This document shows, one piece after another, positions 32,551-43,069 of a stretch of DNA of 64,000 bases. The DNA is taken from NCBI RefSeq assembly GCF_036850765.1, contig NC_089498.1, positions 55,417,795-55,481,794 of the forward strand, in the 5' to 3' direction. The notes under the pieces are model-generated. The model was given only the letters and a program-made list of their open reading frames with translations, was not told the origin of the DNA and made no database searches. Each line of letters begins with the position of its first letter. Position 1 is the stretch's first letter. The stretch is from Saccopteryx bilineata. Its lineage: Eukaryota > Chordata > Mammalia > Chiroptera > Emballonuridae. The translations under genes were made by a program, and so were the position numbers.

Positions 32551-33640
32551 AGACAGAGATGTATTTCAGAAAGATAATGGAAAATCTCCAGAAAAAAAAT
32601 TAAATCACATGGAAGCCTTGAAGATAAATAATAGAGAATTCAAAATTGAAGTTCTTAAAATACTCAATGAGATGCAAAAAGACTTGATTAGACAACTTAA
32701 TGAGCTCAGAAAACAAATTAATTAACAAAAAGAATACCTCACCAAGGAAACTGAAGCTTAAAAAAACAGAGATGAAGAACTCAGTACATGAATTGAAGAC
32801 TGAGGTAGTAAGTTTAGCTAATAAAACAAACCAATAGATTAAAAAGATCAGTGATACTGAAGACAGGCAACTAGAGATACTACAGAGAAAAGAGGAGAGA
32901 AACTCATGAATTAAAATACTGAGAGAGCTCTATAAGAGTTATCGAACTTCATCAGAAAGAGCAATATAAGAATAATGGGCATATCAGAAGAAGAGAGGGA
33001 TAAGGGAGTGGAGAGGCTATACAAACAAATAATTAATGAGAACTTCCCAAACCTATGAAAAGAGTTAGAGCCTTGAATCCAAGAAGCAAACAGTATACTG
33101 AGTTATTGCAACCTAAACAGAAATATTCCAAGGCACATCATAATAAAATTGTCAAAAATAAAAGACAAAGAAAGAATACTTGAGGCAGCTAGGGAAAAGA
33201 CAACCATAATATACAAAGGAATGACCATTAGGTTATCATCAGACTTCTCAGCGAAAATCTACAAGCCAGAAGAGAGAGGACCCATACCATCCAAGTACTG
33301 AAAGAGAGGAATTACCAGCCAAGATTACTATATTCATCAAAGTTATCCTTCAAATATGAAGGAGAAATAAAAACTATTTCAGACATACAGAAGCTGAGGA
33401 AAGTTTTCAACATAATACCCCACTGCAAGAAATACTCAAGGAGGTTATTTGACCAGATACAAAGAACAAAACAAATCAGAACTATAAGTAAAAGCTCCAA
33501 CAAGGTCACAATAAAAACAAGGATAATCTGTGACAATAATAACATAAAATGGGAGAGAATATAGATCTGCAGGAGCAAAGAGAATGGAGTGCAGAAGCAC
33601 TCATATGACAAAGGATTCTCATACATATAAACATTTTTTC
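32551..33640 (+). pseudogene. L1 ORF1 remnant
   Basis: Readable pieces include EAMKTLEINNRE-like, TQLNELRKQ-like coiled-coil segments, ISEEERDKGVERLYKQIINENFP near 32980-33045, PRHIIIKLSK near 33130-33155 and the TIQVLKERNYQPRLLYSS end near 33290-33340. Together these give the coiled coil, the RRM and the C-terminal domain in the correct order. Frames change several times and stops are common, so no ORF1p can be made. Confidence 0.75.
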
Positions 33641-34744
33641 TTAACCTAGTCTCAACCATACACAAAAAAGCCACCACTGAAACACACAGTTTAAAAAAGA
33701 AGAAATAGAGGAAAGAGGTATGAAAAACAATCAAATAAAAACAACTGACGGAAACAAAAAAGAATAAAAAAAACAAAAAACAAAATGATGTAGAGCTACC
33801 AGAAAACAAAACATAAAATGGCTATAGAAAATCCTCAAGTGTCAGTAATTACCCTAAAGATAAATGGACTCAACCCACCAATAAAGAGGTACAGAGTAAA
33901 GCAGATTGAATCAAAATGCAAAAACCAACTTGTGCTGCCTTCAAGAGACACATCTAAGTTGCAAGGAAAAAAGGTAAATTAAAAGGGAAAAGTTGGAAAA
34001 TGATTCTCTGAGCAAATAATATCCAAAGAAAAGCAGATATAGCCATACTCATATCTGACAGTGCTGACTTCAAGACAACAAAGGTAACCAGGGACAAAGA
34101 TCAACATTTCAAATAATGAAGGGAACATTGTATCAAGATATAACCCTTCTTAATATATATGGACTGAACCAGGGAGCACCAAATTATATAAGACATCTAC
34201 TAACTATCCTAAAAATAGAAGCAGACAAAAACACAATCATACTTGGAGATTTCAACACACCATTGATGATTTAGATAGATCATCCAAACAGAAAATCAAT
34301 AAAGAAATACAGACTATAAATGACAATCTGGTCTAAATGGACAAAATGGACATTTATAGGATATTTCACCTCAAAACATCAGATTAACATTTCTTTCCAG
34401 TGTGCATGTAATATTCTCAAGGATAGACTAGATGTTGGCTTACAAAACTAACATCAACAAATTCAGAAAGACTGAAATTATACCAAGTATACTTTCTGAC
34501 CATAAGGCTTTGAAATTCAATATCAGCTGTGAAAAGGAAGCAAAGAAACCCCCCAAAATGTGGAAATTAAACAACATATATCTAAAAAAAATGACTATAT
34601 AAAAGAAGAAATAGAAGCAGAAATCAAAAGATATATACGTACTAATGAAAATCACAATATGATATATCAAAATTTCAGTGATGCAGCAAAAGCAGTAATA
34701 AGAGGAATGTTTATATCATTACAGGCTTACATCAAGAAACGAGA

Positions 34745-35143
34745 GGCCCTAGCCAGTTAGCTCAGTGGCAGAGCGTCGGCCTGGTGTGCAGGAGTCCTGG
34801 GTTTGATTCCCAGCCAGGACACACAGAAGAAGAGCCCATCTGCTTTTCCACCCCTCCCCCTCTTCTTCCTCTCTGTCTCTCTCTTCCCCTCCCGCAGCCA
34901 AGGCTCCATTGGAGCAAAAGTTTGCCCTGGTGCTGAGGATGGCTCTGTGGCCTCTGCCTCAGGCGCTAGAATGGCTCTGATTGCGGCAGAGCAATGCCCC
35001 AGATGGGCAGAGCAACACCCCAGATGAGCAGAGCATTGCCCCCTGGTGGACATGCTGGGTGGATCCCGGTTGGGCGCATGCAGGAGTCTCTCTGACTGCC
35101 TCCCCGTTTCCAACTTCAGAAAAATGCAAAAAAAAAAAAAAAA
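34745..35143 (+). mobile_element. Ves-type SINE inside L1 ORF2
   Basis: GGCCCTAGCCAGTTAGCTCA head, GGTTTGATTCCCAGCCAGGA, CATTGGAGCAAAAGTTTGCC, one GCCCCCTGGTGG and A16. Weak duplication GAAACGAGAG / GAAGCAAGAG. Confidence 0.9.
35036..35049 (-). promoter_or_regulatory. CTCF-core-like motif in a SINE
   Basis: Minus strand CCACCAGGGGGCAA. Confidence 0.5.
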
Positions 35144-36715
35144 AGAAGCAAGAGAGATCCCAAGTAAACAATCTAACATTACATCTTAAGAAAGTAGAAG
35201 AAAAAGGAACAAAGGCAATCCAAAGTAAGCAGAAGAAAGGATATATTAAAAATTAGAGCAGAATAAAAGGAAATATAGAACAAAAAATCCTATAGAAAAA
35301 ATTAATATAACAAAGAGCTGGTTCTTTGAAAAGATTAATAAAATCAGCAAATCACTGGTAGACTCACTAAGGAAAAAAGAGGAAGGACTCATATAATTAA
35401 AATCTGTATTGAAACTGGAGAAATTACCAAAGACAGCACAGATATACAAAAGATCATAGTAGAATATTATGAAAGATTATATTCCACCAAATTCAACAAC
35501 CTAGAGGAAATGGATAAATTCCTAGAAAAATTGGAGAACCTAAATAGACATAGAATCAGGGAGAAAATAGAAACAACTATCAAAAACTTCCCCTAAAACA
35601 AAAATTCAGGACCAGATGGTTAAATTAATAAATTCCATCAAACATTCAAAGAAGATTCAGTACTTATTATTTTCAAAGACTTCCAAAAAAATAAAAGAAG
35701 TAATATTTCCCAACACATTTTATAAGGACAACATAACCCTCTATCAAAACCTGGCAAAGACAACACAAAGAAAGAAAACTATAGACCAATATCTCTAATG
35801 AATACAGATGCAAAAATCCTAAACAAAATACTAGCAAATCTAATACAATAACACATTAAAAAAAATAATACACCATGACCAAGTGGGATTTATTCCAGGA
35901 CCATAAGGATGATTGAAAATATGGAAATTGATCAACATAATACACCACATCAACAAAATAAAAAGAAATAAAAAAACATATGATTCTATCAACAGATGTA
36001 GAAAAGCATTTGATAAGATATAATACCTTTTATGTTTAAAACAATAAAATTGGAATAGAAGAAAATTACTTCAACATAATAAAAGCATATATGACAAATC
36101 ATCAGGTAATATCATACTAAATGGTGAAAAAAATGAAGGTTTTTTCTCTAAAATCAGGAACAAAACGAGGTTTCCCATTCTCTTCTCTCTGATTCAACAT
36201 AGTTCTGGAAGTTTTAGCCAGAGCAATCAGGCAAGAGAAAGGAATAAAAGGCATCCATATAGGGAAAAAAAGAAGTAAAGGTATCACTTTCTACAATGAC
36301 ATAATTTTGTATATAGAAAACCCCAAAGACATCATCAATAAACTATTAGAAACAATACAATAAAGTTGAAGAATACAAAACCAATATCCAAAAGTCTACT
36401 GTTTTTCTATATGCCACCAATAAAACTTTGAAAAATAAACTAAAATATAAATCAACCATTCCTTTTAAAATTGCAACAACAACAAAAAATGAAGTATCTA
36501 GGAATAAACTTAACAAAGAATGTGAAGGACCTATATACTGAAAACTATAAAACATTATTGAAAGAAGTTGAAAAAGATATATGAAATGGGAAAATATTCC
36601 ATTTTCATGGACTGGAAAAATAAACCTAGTTAAAATGACCGTTTTACTTGAAGCAATATAAAAATTAAAGCAATCCTCATAAAAATCCAAATGTCATTTT
36701 TAAAGAAATAAAACA

Positions 36716-37028
36716 GCCTGACCAGGCAGTGGTGCAGTGGATACAGCATAGGATGGGGATGTGGAGGACCCAGGTTTGAGTCCCTGAGGTCGCTGGCTTG
36801 ACCATGGGCTCATCTGCTTTAAGCAAGGCTTACCATCTTGACCTCAAGGTCACTAGCTTGAGCAAAAGGTCACTTGATCTGCTGTAGCCCCTAGGTCAGG
36901 GCACATCTGAGAAAGCCATCAATGAACAACTAAGGTGCTGCAATGAAGAACTGATGCTTGTCATTTCTCTCCCTTTCTGTCTGCATGTCCTTATATCTCC
37001 CTCTCTCTGTCTCTGTCACAAAAAAAGT
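36716..37028 (+). mobile_element. Rhin-type SINE inside L1 ORF2
   Basis: GCCTGACCAGGCAGTGGTGC, GCAGTGGATACAGC, GGTTTGAGTCCC, GCTTGAGC units, GAAAGCCATCAATGAACAAC and a TCTCTGTCTCTGTCAC tail. Flanked by AAATAAAACA (36706-36715; 37029-37038). Confidence 0.9.
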
Positions 37029-37496
37029 AAATAAAACAAAAAGTTACCAGGCTTGTGTGGAACCATAAAACATCCAAATGGCCAAAGCAATACTGAGGAA
37101 AAAGAATGAAGTTGGAGGTATCACATCATCTGACTTCAAATTATACTACAGAGCCACAATAATCAAAACAGCATGGTATTGGCAGAAAAACAACATACAG
37201 ACCAATGGGAACAGAATTTAGAGCCCTGAAATAAAACCACGTATATATGAACAAATCATCTTTGACAAAGGAGCCAAGAACACAAAATGGAGAAAAAAAA
37301 CCTCTTCAATAAATGGTGCTGGAAAAATTGGAAAACTGCATGCAAAAGAATAAAACTTGAGTACAGTTTGTCCTCCTGCACAAAAAAATAATTCAAAATG
37401 AATCAAAGACCTAATATACGACCTGAAATTATAAATTACATAGAAGAAAACATAGGTTCTAAGCTCATGGAACTTGGCTGTAAAGAACAATTTATG

Positions 37497-37899
37497 GGCC
37501 CTGGCCAGTTGGCTCAGTGGTAGAGCGTCAGCCTGGTGTGCAGAAGTCCTGGGTTCGATTCCTGGCCAGGGCACACAGGGGAAGCGCCCATCTGCTTCTC
37601 CACCCCTCCCCCTCTCCTTCCTCTCTGTCTCTCTCTTCCCCTCCGGCAGCCAAGGCTCCATTGGAGGAAAGATGGCCTGGCCACTGGGGATGGCTCCTTG
37701 GCCTCTGCCCCAGGCACTAGAGTGGCTCTGGTCGCAACAGAGCGATGCCCTGGAGGGGCAGAGCATGGCCCCCTGGTGGGCAGAGCGTCGCCCCCTGGTG
37801 GGCGTGCCGGGTGGATCCCAGTTGGGCGCATGCGGGAGTCTGTCTGACTGTCTCTCCCCACTTCCAGCTTCAGAAAAATCCAAAAAAAAAAAAAAAAAA
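37497..37899 (+). mobile_element. Ves-type SINE inside L1 ORF2, young
   Basis: GGGCCCTGGCCAGTTGGCTC head, GGTTCGATTCCTGG B box, CCATTGGAGGAAAGATGGCC, two GCCCCCTGGTGG blocks and A18. Exact duplication AGAACAATTTATG (37484-37496; 37900-37912). Confidence 0.95.
37766..37801 (-). promoter_or_regulatory. Two CTCF-core-like motifs in a SINE
   Basis: Minus strand CCACCAGGGGGCCA at 37766-37779 and CCACCAGGGGGCGA at 37788-37801. Confidence 0.55.
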
Positions 37900-39008
37900 A
37901 GAACAATTTATGAATTTGACCCCAAAGGCAAAACTAATTGAGTGCAACTATATCAAAATAACACCTGCACAGCAGAAGAAAGTGACAAAAAACAAATAGC
38001 CAGCCAAGTAAATGGGATATGGTATTTGCAACCAACAGCTCCGATAAGGGGTTAATTTCCAAATTATATAAAAAACTCAAAAAATTCAGCAACAAATAAG
38101 CAAACAATCCATTAATAAATGGGGAGAAAACCTGAACAGACACTTTGCCCAAGAGGATATACAAATGGCCAACAGATATATGAAAATATGCTCATCTTCA
38201 TTAGCTATTAGAGAAATGCAAATCAAAACTATAATGAGATACCACCTCATACCTGTTAGATTAGCTATTATAAACAAGATAGGAAATAACAAGTGTTGGA
38301 GAGGCTGTGGAAAAAAAGGAACCCTCATTTATTGCTGGTGGGAATGCAAATTAGTACAACCATTATTGAAAAAGTTATAGTGGTTCCTCAAAAAATTAAG
38401 ACTAGAACTACTAGATGACCCAGCAATATCTCTAGTGCATATCTACCCCCAAACTCAAAAATATTGGTAGGTAAAGACACATGCACCCTCATATTGATCA
38501 CAGTATTATTCATAGTGGTCAAGTCATGGAAACAACCAAAGTGTCCCACAATAAAAAATTGCATAAAGAAGACATGTTACATATATACAATATAATCCTA
38601 CTCAGCCATAAGAAACAATGATAGAGTGACATTTATGACAACATGGAAGGATCCTGAGAACATTATATTGAGTTAAAGAAGTAAATCCAAATAGCTAAGA
38701 ACTATATGATTTCACACATAGTGGGATATAAAACTGAGACTTATAGAGAAAAGTGAAGTGGTTACCAGGGGGAAGGGAATATGCTGGAGGGGAAGAGGAC
38801 TTGAGGGAATGGGGAGGGGTGAAGGGGTGGGCAGAAACTTGGAAAGCGGGACAAATATAAGGTGACAGAATGTGATTTGATGTTGAGTAATGGGTATACA
38901 ACATAATCTACATTTCAAATGCTATGGAAATGCTCACTTGAATCCTATGTACTCTTATTGATCAATGTCACCTTGTTAAAGTTAATTTTCTAAATAAAAT
39001 TAAAAAAT

Positions 39009-40236
39009 GTATAGTCAGGGATAATACTTAAACACTAACATTATTCATTTTAAATGATACACCTAAATCATTAGACATTAAGAATAAGGAGCTATGTATT
39101 TTTTTAAATAAATTCTTTCAGTCTCTTAATATCACTCCACACTCAGAGTTTAGATTTTATGTTTTTTCTGACATTGATACATTTAAACTTTCCATAGGAT
39201 TGTACATTTGATTATTGAATTTGAACAAATATTACAACCTGTGGTCCTTTAAGTGGATCAGCTGCCTCATCACGTTTGCCTTTTGATATTAAACAAGAAA
39301 ATCTTTGTTGGTTGTCAGAAAACTAAGTCAATCACTTTTTTTTTTTTTACTGCAAATAACCGATACTTGAGAAAAGCTGTAAATGTTAGACATGTCCATA
39401 CAAGTGGGTTTCAATATAATAAAAGAATAACCACAAAGTAATTGCCAACAAATAGATGATGGTTTAACTTGGATCCCAAAAGCAACAATTATTTGGTTTT
39501 TTTAATGAGATAAACTCTCATTTATTAAATTATTGAAATGTACTTTAAATCTGAAATTCAAAATAAAATAATACATACTGTACCTTATCTGTAGTTCATT
39601 AGCATAGTATTAAGAAATATGACATTTGCAAGTTCCTGTAAATGAAAAGAACTGATGAGTCAAATGCATTTTCAAATGTGAATCTGAGCAAAGTTATATA
39701 ATTAAGGAAAAATTATTGCTAATCATTAAATATTTTCTTATGACATTGGGTAATTTTTATACTTGCTCTTTATGTTATTATAGACAGAGCAAATAAAATT
39801 TGTGTCTATGCCATTAAAAAGGTTATTTCTAATTAAATTTTGTATTAACAAAGTTCTCAGGTCTAAATATTGGATCATTTTGGAAGCTAATTCTTCAAAT
39901 CACAATGAATATAAATATAATACATAAGGAATGTAGGTTAGGTTTGATAAATGAGATGTTTTACCTAAAGTGGACAATAAATATACTTAAATATAGAAAT
40001 TAAATACATATACAGTAGTTATAGCTAAAAAATAAAAGCTTATAGAAAAATGTCCTCTTTACTATACATATACTCAATATGTTTATTTATTTAAAAATTC
40101 AAGAGTTGTACATTTCACTGTACAATAATTGGTCTTTTGGAAAAGATTAATATAATGTTTGGGGCAAAATGGTGGCAACAATAATTTGTTTAGCATTATA
40201 TTTCATATCTTGAAAAAAGTAAAATTATTTGTGTTG
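39009..40236. other. Unassigned AT-rich non-coding DNA
   Basis: About 1.2 kb without a recognisable repeat or coding region. Confidence 0.5.
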
Positions 40237-40244
40237 GCTTTGGA

Positions 40245-40253
40245 ACAAAATAT

Positions 40254-40292
<39 letters not shown>

Positions 40293-40296
40293 TTTT
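40245..40296 (+). repeat. (TTTA)n microsatellite
   Basis: About 12 TTTA units form the tail of the minus-strand SINE that follows (A-rich tail read as T-rich). Confidence 0.9.
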
Positions 40297-40660
40297 TCCA
40301 AGTGAGAGGAGGGGAGATAGAAAGACAGACTCTCACATATACTCCAACTGGGATTCACCCAACAACCCCCATCTGAGGCTGAAGCTTTGCTCATCTGTGG
40401 CCATGCTCACAACTGAGCTAATTTTACTGCTGGAGTTGGAGGTTCTACAGAGCCATCCTCAGTGTCTGGGGCCAATGCACTTGAACCAATGAAGCCATGG
40501 TTGTAAGAGGGGAAGAAAGAGAGAGGGAGAGAGAGAGAGAAGGGTAATGTGGTGCAGAAGCAGGTCACTTCTCCTGTGTGCCATGACTGGGAATCAAACC
40601 CCAGACATCCACACGCCAGGCTGACCCTCTACCTCTGAGGCAACTGGCCAGGACAACTAG
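40297..40660 (-). mobile_element. Old Ves-type SINE
   Basis: On the minus strand a degraded head with CTGGCCAGTTGCCTCAGAGG, GGGTTTGATTCCCAGTCATG, CACAGGAGAAGTGACC, CATTGGTTCAAGTGCATTGG and TGAGTGAATCC-like 3' part. AACAAAATATTT (40240) / AACCAAATATTT (40661) may be the duplication. The CTCF-like block is destroyed. Confidence 0.8.
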
Positions 40661-41957
40661 AACCAAATATTTAAGCAAAATATATTTATATAAGTTAATA
40701 GAAGATCATATTAACAATATATTGCCCCTAAAATTGTTAGTTTCTTTTTTATTTTTTATTTATTTTTATTTTTTGACAACTCTAACTTATCTCAGTAGAT
40801 GAGATAGTGGAAGTTAAAATACCTAATTCAGTACTTAGAACAAAGCAAGCCCCTGGGAAATATGATAGCACATTCCATGTAAAACTATAGTTCCAAGGCA
40901 AACATCACAGAAACATTTTTATCTTTAATATATAAAATATATATTTATAAGTAAAAATATGTTTTATAAAAATATCTTTAAAATATATTATATACAATAT
41001 ATTTTAACATATAGATATATGTGGTATAAACTTGTGTTTAATTTTAAAACTATTGCTCCAGTATATGTTCACTTTTTAAAAATTTAGAAAGAGTAAATTA
41101 AAAATAAATATAGATGTATTTCTTAATACTGTAATTACCATAGAAACAAGATCACATATAGTGAAGAAGAAATACACAATTTTGGAATTAGAAGACACAT
41201 AGGCATATAATCTTAGAAGCAGATGAAAATTCAGACGGCATAGAAATTAAACCTCACATTTTAAAGGTTGTAAAATGATGCTTTGAAAGAGTGTAATTTT
41301 TAAGGTCATGTAGCACATTTGTAACAGGACTGGAATTAGTTCCAATCACAATAGAAACTACTGTCACTTTTTAAAAAATACATTAAAAGAAATTTAACTG
41401 TATAAAGTACCTGCAAATAATTCATTTGCTGACTTACAAAGTTTATCTGTGGAAATCAGATGAATATAAATTGAATCTTACTTATGTCCTAATGTTTAGA
41501 CGATGAAAAGATCTGATGCTGAAATTGTTTCCCATAAGGTATTTTTAAAATATTTAATGTTTTAGCTCAATATTTTTTAAATTTTATTATTCATTATAAG
41601 GATACAAAAATAAAAACTTATCTGTGACTCAATAGTTTTATCTTTGTTCTCCAGTGAAAGTTAAGAGCAAGCAAAACAAATTTAAATGTTTTTAAATCTA
41701 CCACTGAAATGGTTTACTTACAGTTCATGATTAAAGAAAAATTAATATCTATTTGTATTCTTGTTACTTTTTATCAAACAAGTGACATTTTTCAAATATA
41801 TATTCCCATTGAAAACATAAAAAATTAAGTTTCTTACAGCTTGGTGTTTTGTTACTAATTGTTTAAATAGTTTATTTGTTTGTTAATTTAATACATATTT
41901 ATTGATCAATCTATAGATTTTGTTTCTGAAAATTTTCTAGGCACTCGAAAATTTTTG
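40661..41957. other. Unassigned AT-rich DNA, with one possible MIR
   Basis: No coding region. 40920-41110 is very AT-rich. Confidence 0.45.
41265..41345 (-). repeat. Possible MIR fragment
   Basis: AATGATGCTTTGAAAGAGTG, AAGGTCATGTAGCACATTTG and ACAGGACTGGAATTAG follow the antisense MIR order (GAGGCTCAGAGAGG ... CAAGGTCACACAGC ... AGCCAGGATT). Short and decayed. Confidence 0.4.
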
Positions 41958-41995
41958 TTTTATCAATTGTTTACATCAGTAAACAATTGATAAAA
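41958..41995. repeat. Perfect 17-bp inverted repeat, 4-nt loop
   Basis: TTTTATCAATTGTTTAC and GTAAACAATTGATAAAA are exact reverse complements separated by ATCA. The stem ends just upstream of a SINE. Confidence 0.95.
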
Positions 41996-41997
41996 AT

Positions 41998-42345
41998 CTT
42001 TTGGTTCAGTAGCACAGCATCTGCCTGGCGTGTGGAAGTCCTGGGTTTGATTCCTGGTCAGGGCACACAGAAGAAGCAACCATCTGCTTCTCCACCCTCT
42101 TTCCCTCTTCTCTTTTCCTTTCTCCTTTCTCTTCCCACAGCCATGGCTCAAATGGTTCAAGCAAGTTGGCCCTGGGTGCCGAGGATGGTTTCATGGCCTG
42201 ACCTCTGGCACTGAAACAGCTTGGTTGCCGAGCAACAGAGCAGTGGCCCAGATGGTCAGAACATTGCCCTGTAGGTGAATCCTGATCAGGGCACATGCAG
42301 GAGTCTTTCTCTCTGCTTTCCTGACTTCCTGCCCCTCACTAAAAA
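41998..42345 (+). mobile_element. Old Ves-type SINE
   Basis: TTTTGGTTCAGTAGCACAGC (head eroded), GGGTTTGATTCCTGGTCAGG, CATCTGCTTCTCCACC, CAGAACATTGCCCTGTAGGTG (decayed CTCF-like block) and an A-rich end. The first 20-30 bases of the tRNA head are missing. Confidence 0.85.
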
Positions 42346-42630
42346 AAATTAAATCTTGTAATCTGGCAATTACAATATAGCAATACAGAAAATAGACAAT
42401 AAGCACTAAACTAGTAAATGATATATAATAGGATAGGTAATAAATTTCAAGGGTGAAAATGACTAGGGTAGGGAAAGAATACTGAGTGAGTGGGTAGAAG
42501 CAGTTTGCGTTATGGAATAGGGGGAACCAGGGGAAGATTTGCACAAATTCTTAAATGATGTTTGCTTTTGGTTAAGGCTATATTTAAGTTAGTAAAAAAA
42601 ATTAAACTTGTTTTAAAATTAAATTTTTAA
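42346..42630. other. Unassigned AT-rich DNA
   Basis: No feature seen. Confidence 0.4.
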
Positions 42631-42642
42631 AAATTCAAACAA

Positions 42643-42762
42643 GTGGCCCTGGCCAGTTGGCTCAGAGGTAGAGCATTGGCCCGGCATGTGGAAGTTTCAG
42701 GTTGGATTCCCCGCCAGGGCACACAGGGGAAGTACCCATCTGCATCTCCACTCTTCCCCCTC

Positions 42763-42830
<68 letters not shown>

Positions 42831-43059
42831 TCCCTTCCCGCAGTCAAGGTTCCACTGGAGCAAATTGGCCCAGCCACTGCGGATGGCTCCATGGCCTCTG
42901 TTTCAGGTGCTAGAATGGCTCCAATTGCAGTGGAGCAATGCCCCAGAGGGTCCAAGCATCGTCCTTTGGTGAGCATGCTGGGTGGATTCCGGTAGGGCTC
43001 ATGTGGAAACGCGAAAATTTGCCTCTCTGCCCCGCCCCACTTCTCAATACGGAAAAAAT
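42643..43059 (+). mobile_element. Ves-type SINE with (CT)n expansion
   Basis: GTGGCCCTGGCCAGTTGGCT, GGTTGGATTCCCCGCCAGGG, then a (CT)n expansion at about 42770-42830, CCACTGGAGCAAATTGGCC, a decayed TCGTCCTTTGGTGAGC block and GGAAAAAATA. Duplication ATTCAAACAA (42633-42642; 43060-43069). Confidence 0.9.
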
Positions 43060-43069
43060 ATTCAAACAA

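Larger units (their letters stand above)
33810..38640 (+). pseudogene. L1 ORF2 remnant
   Basis: The endonuclease begins at MAIENPQVSVITLKINGLNP near 33818; ILGDFNTPL (about 34243) and FDKIQ-like RT blocks follow, then the [18 protein letters not shown] knuckle near 38296-38349 (open piece 38165-38380). Three SINEs interrupt the frame. In intact ORF2 the endonuclease nicks TTTT/A targets and the RT copies L1 RNA there. Here the RT box has lost its aspartate pair through an indel, and stops occur every 50-100 codons. Confidence 0.8.
31579..39008 (+). mobile_element. Full-length but dead L1 with three SINE insertions (about 7.4 kb)
   Basis: The 5' end TGGATGTCAGAGTAATAGCA is the same terminus as in the other L1s here (GTCAGAGTAATGxCxG core). 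A 5'UTR (to about 32550), ORF1 remnant (about 32550-33640), ORF2 remnant (about 33810-38640) and G-rich 3'UTR follow to TTTTCTAAATAAAATTAAAA. Short matches TATAGTCTAGA before and TATAGTCAGGGA after suggest the duplication. The coding parts are riddled with stops and indels. The RT active-site box is FYND-like near 36289-36300, with the FADD motif lost. Confidence 0.85.

Noticed and set aside
33312..33809. 165-codon hydrophobic minus frame
   Set aside because: Antisense of the L1 ORF1 C terminus and ORF1-ORF2 spacer; A-rich sense strand reads as F/L-rich antisense.
37218..37883. 221-codon minus-strand open frame
   Set aside because: Its first two thirds read the antisense of a Ves SINE and the rest is antisense L1. 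GC-rich SINE sequence has few stops, and the same frame appears in other SINE copies.
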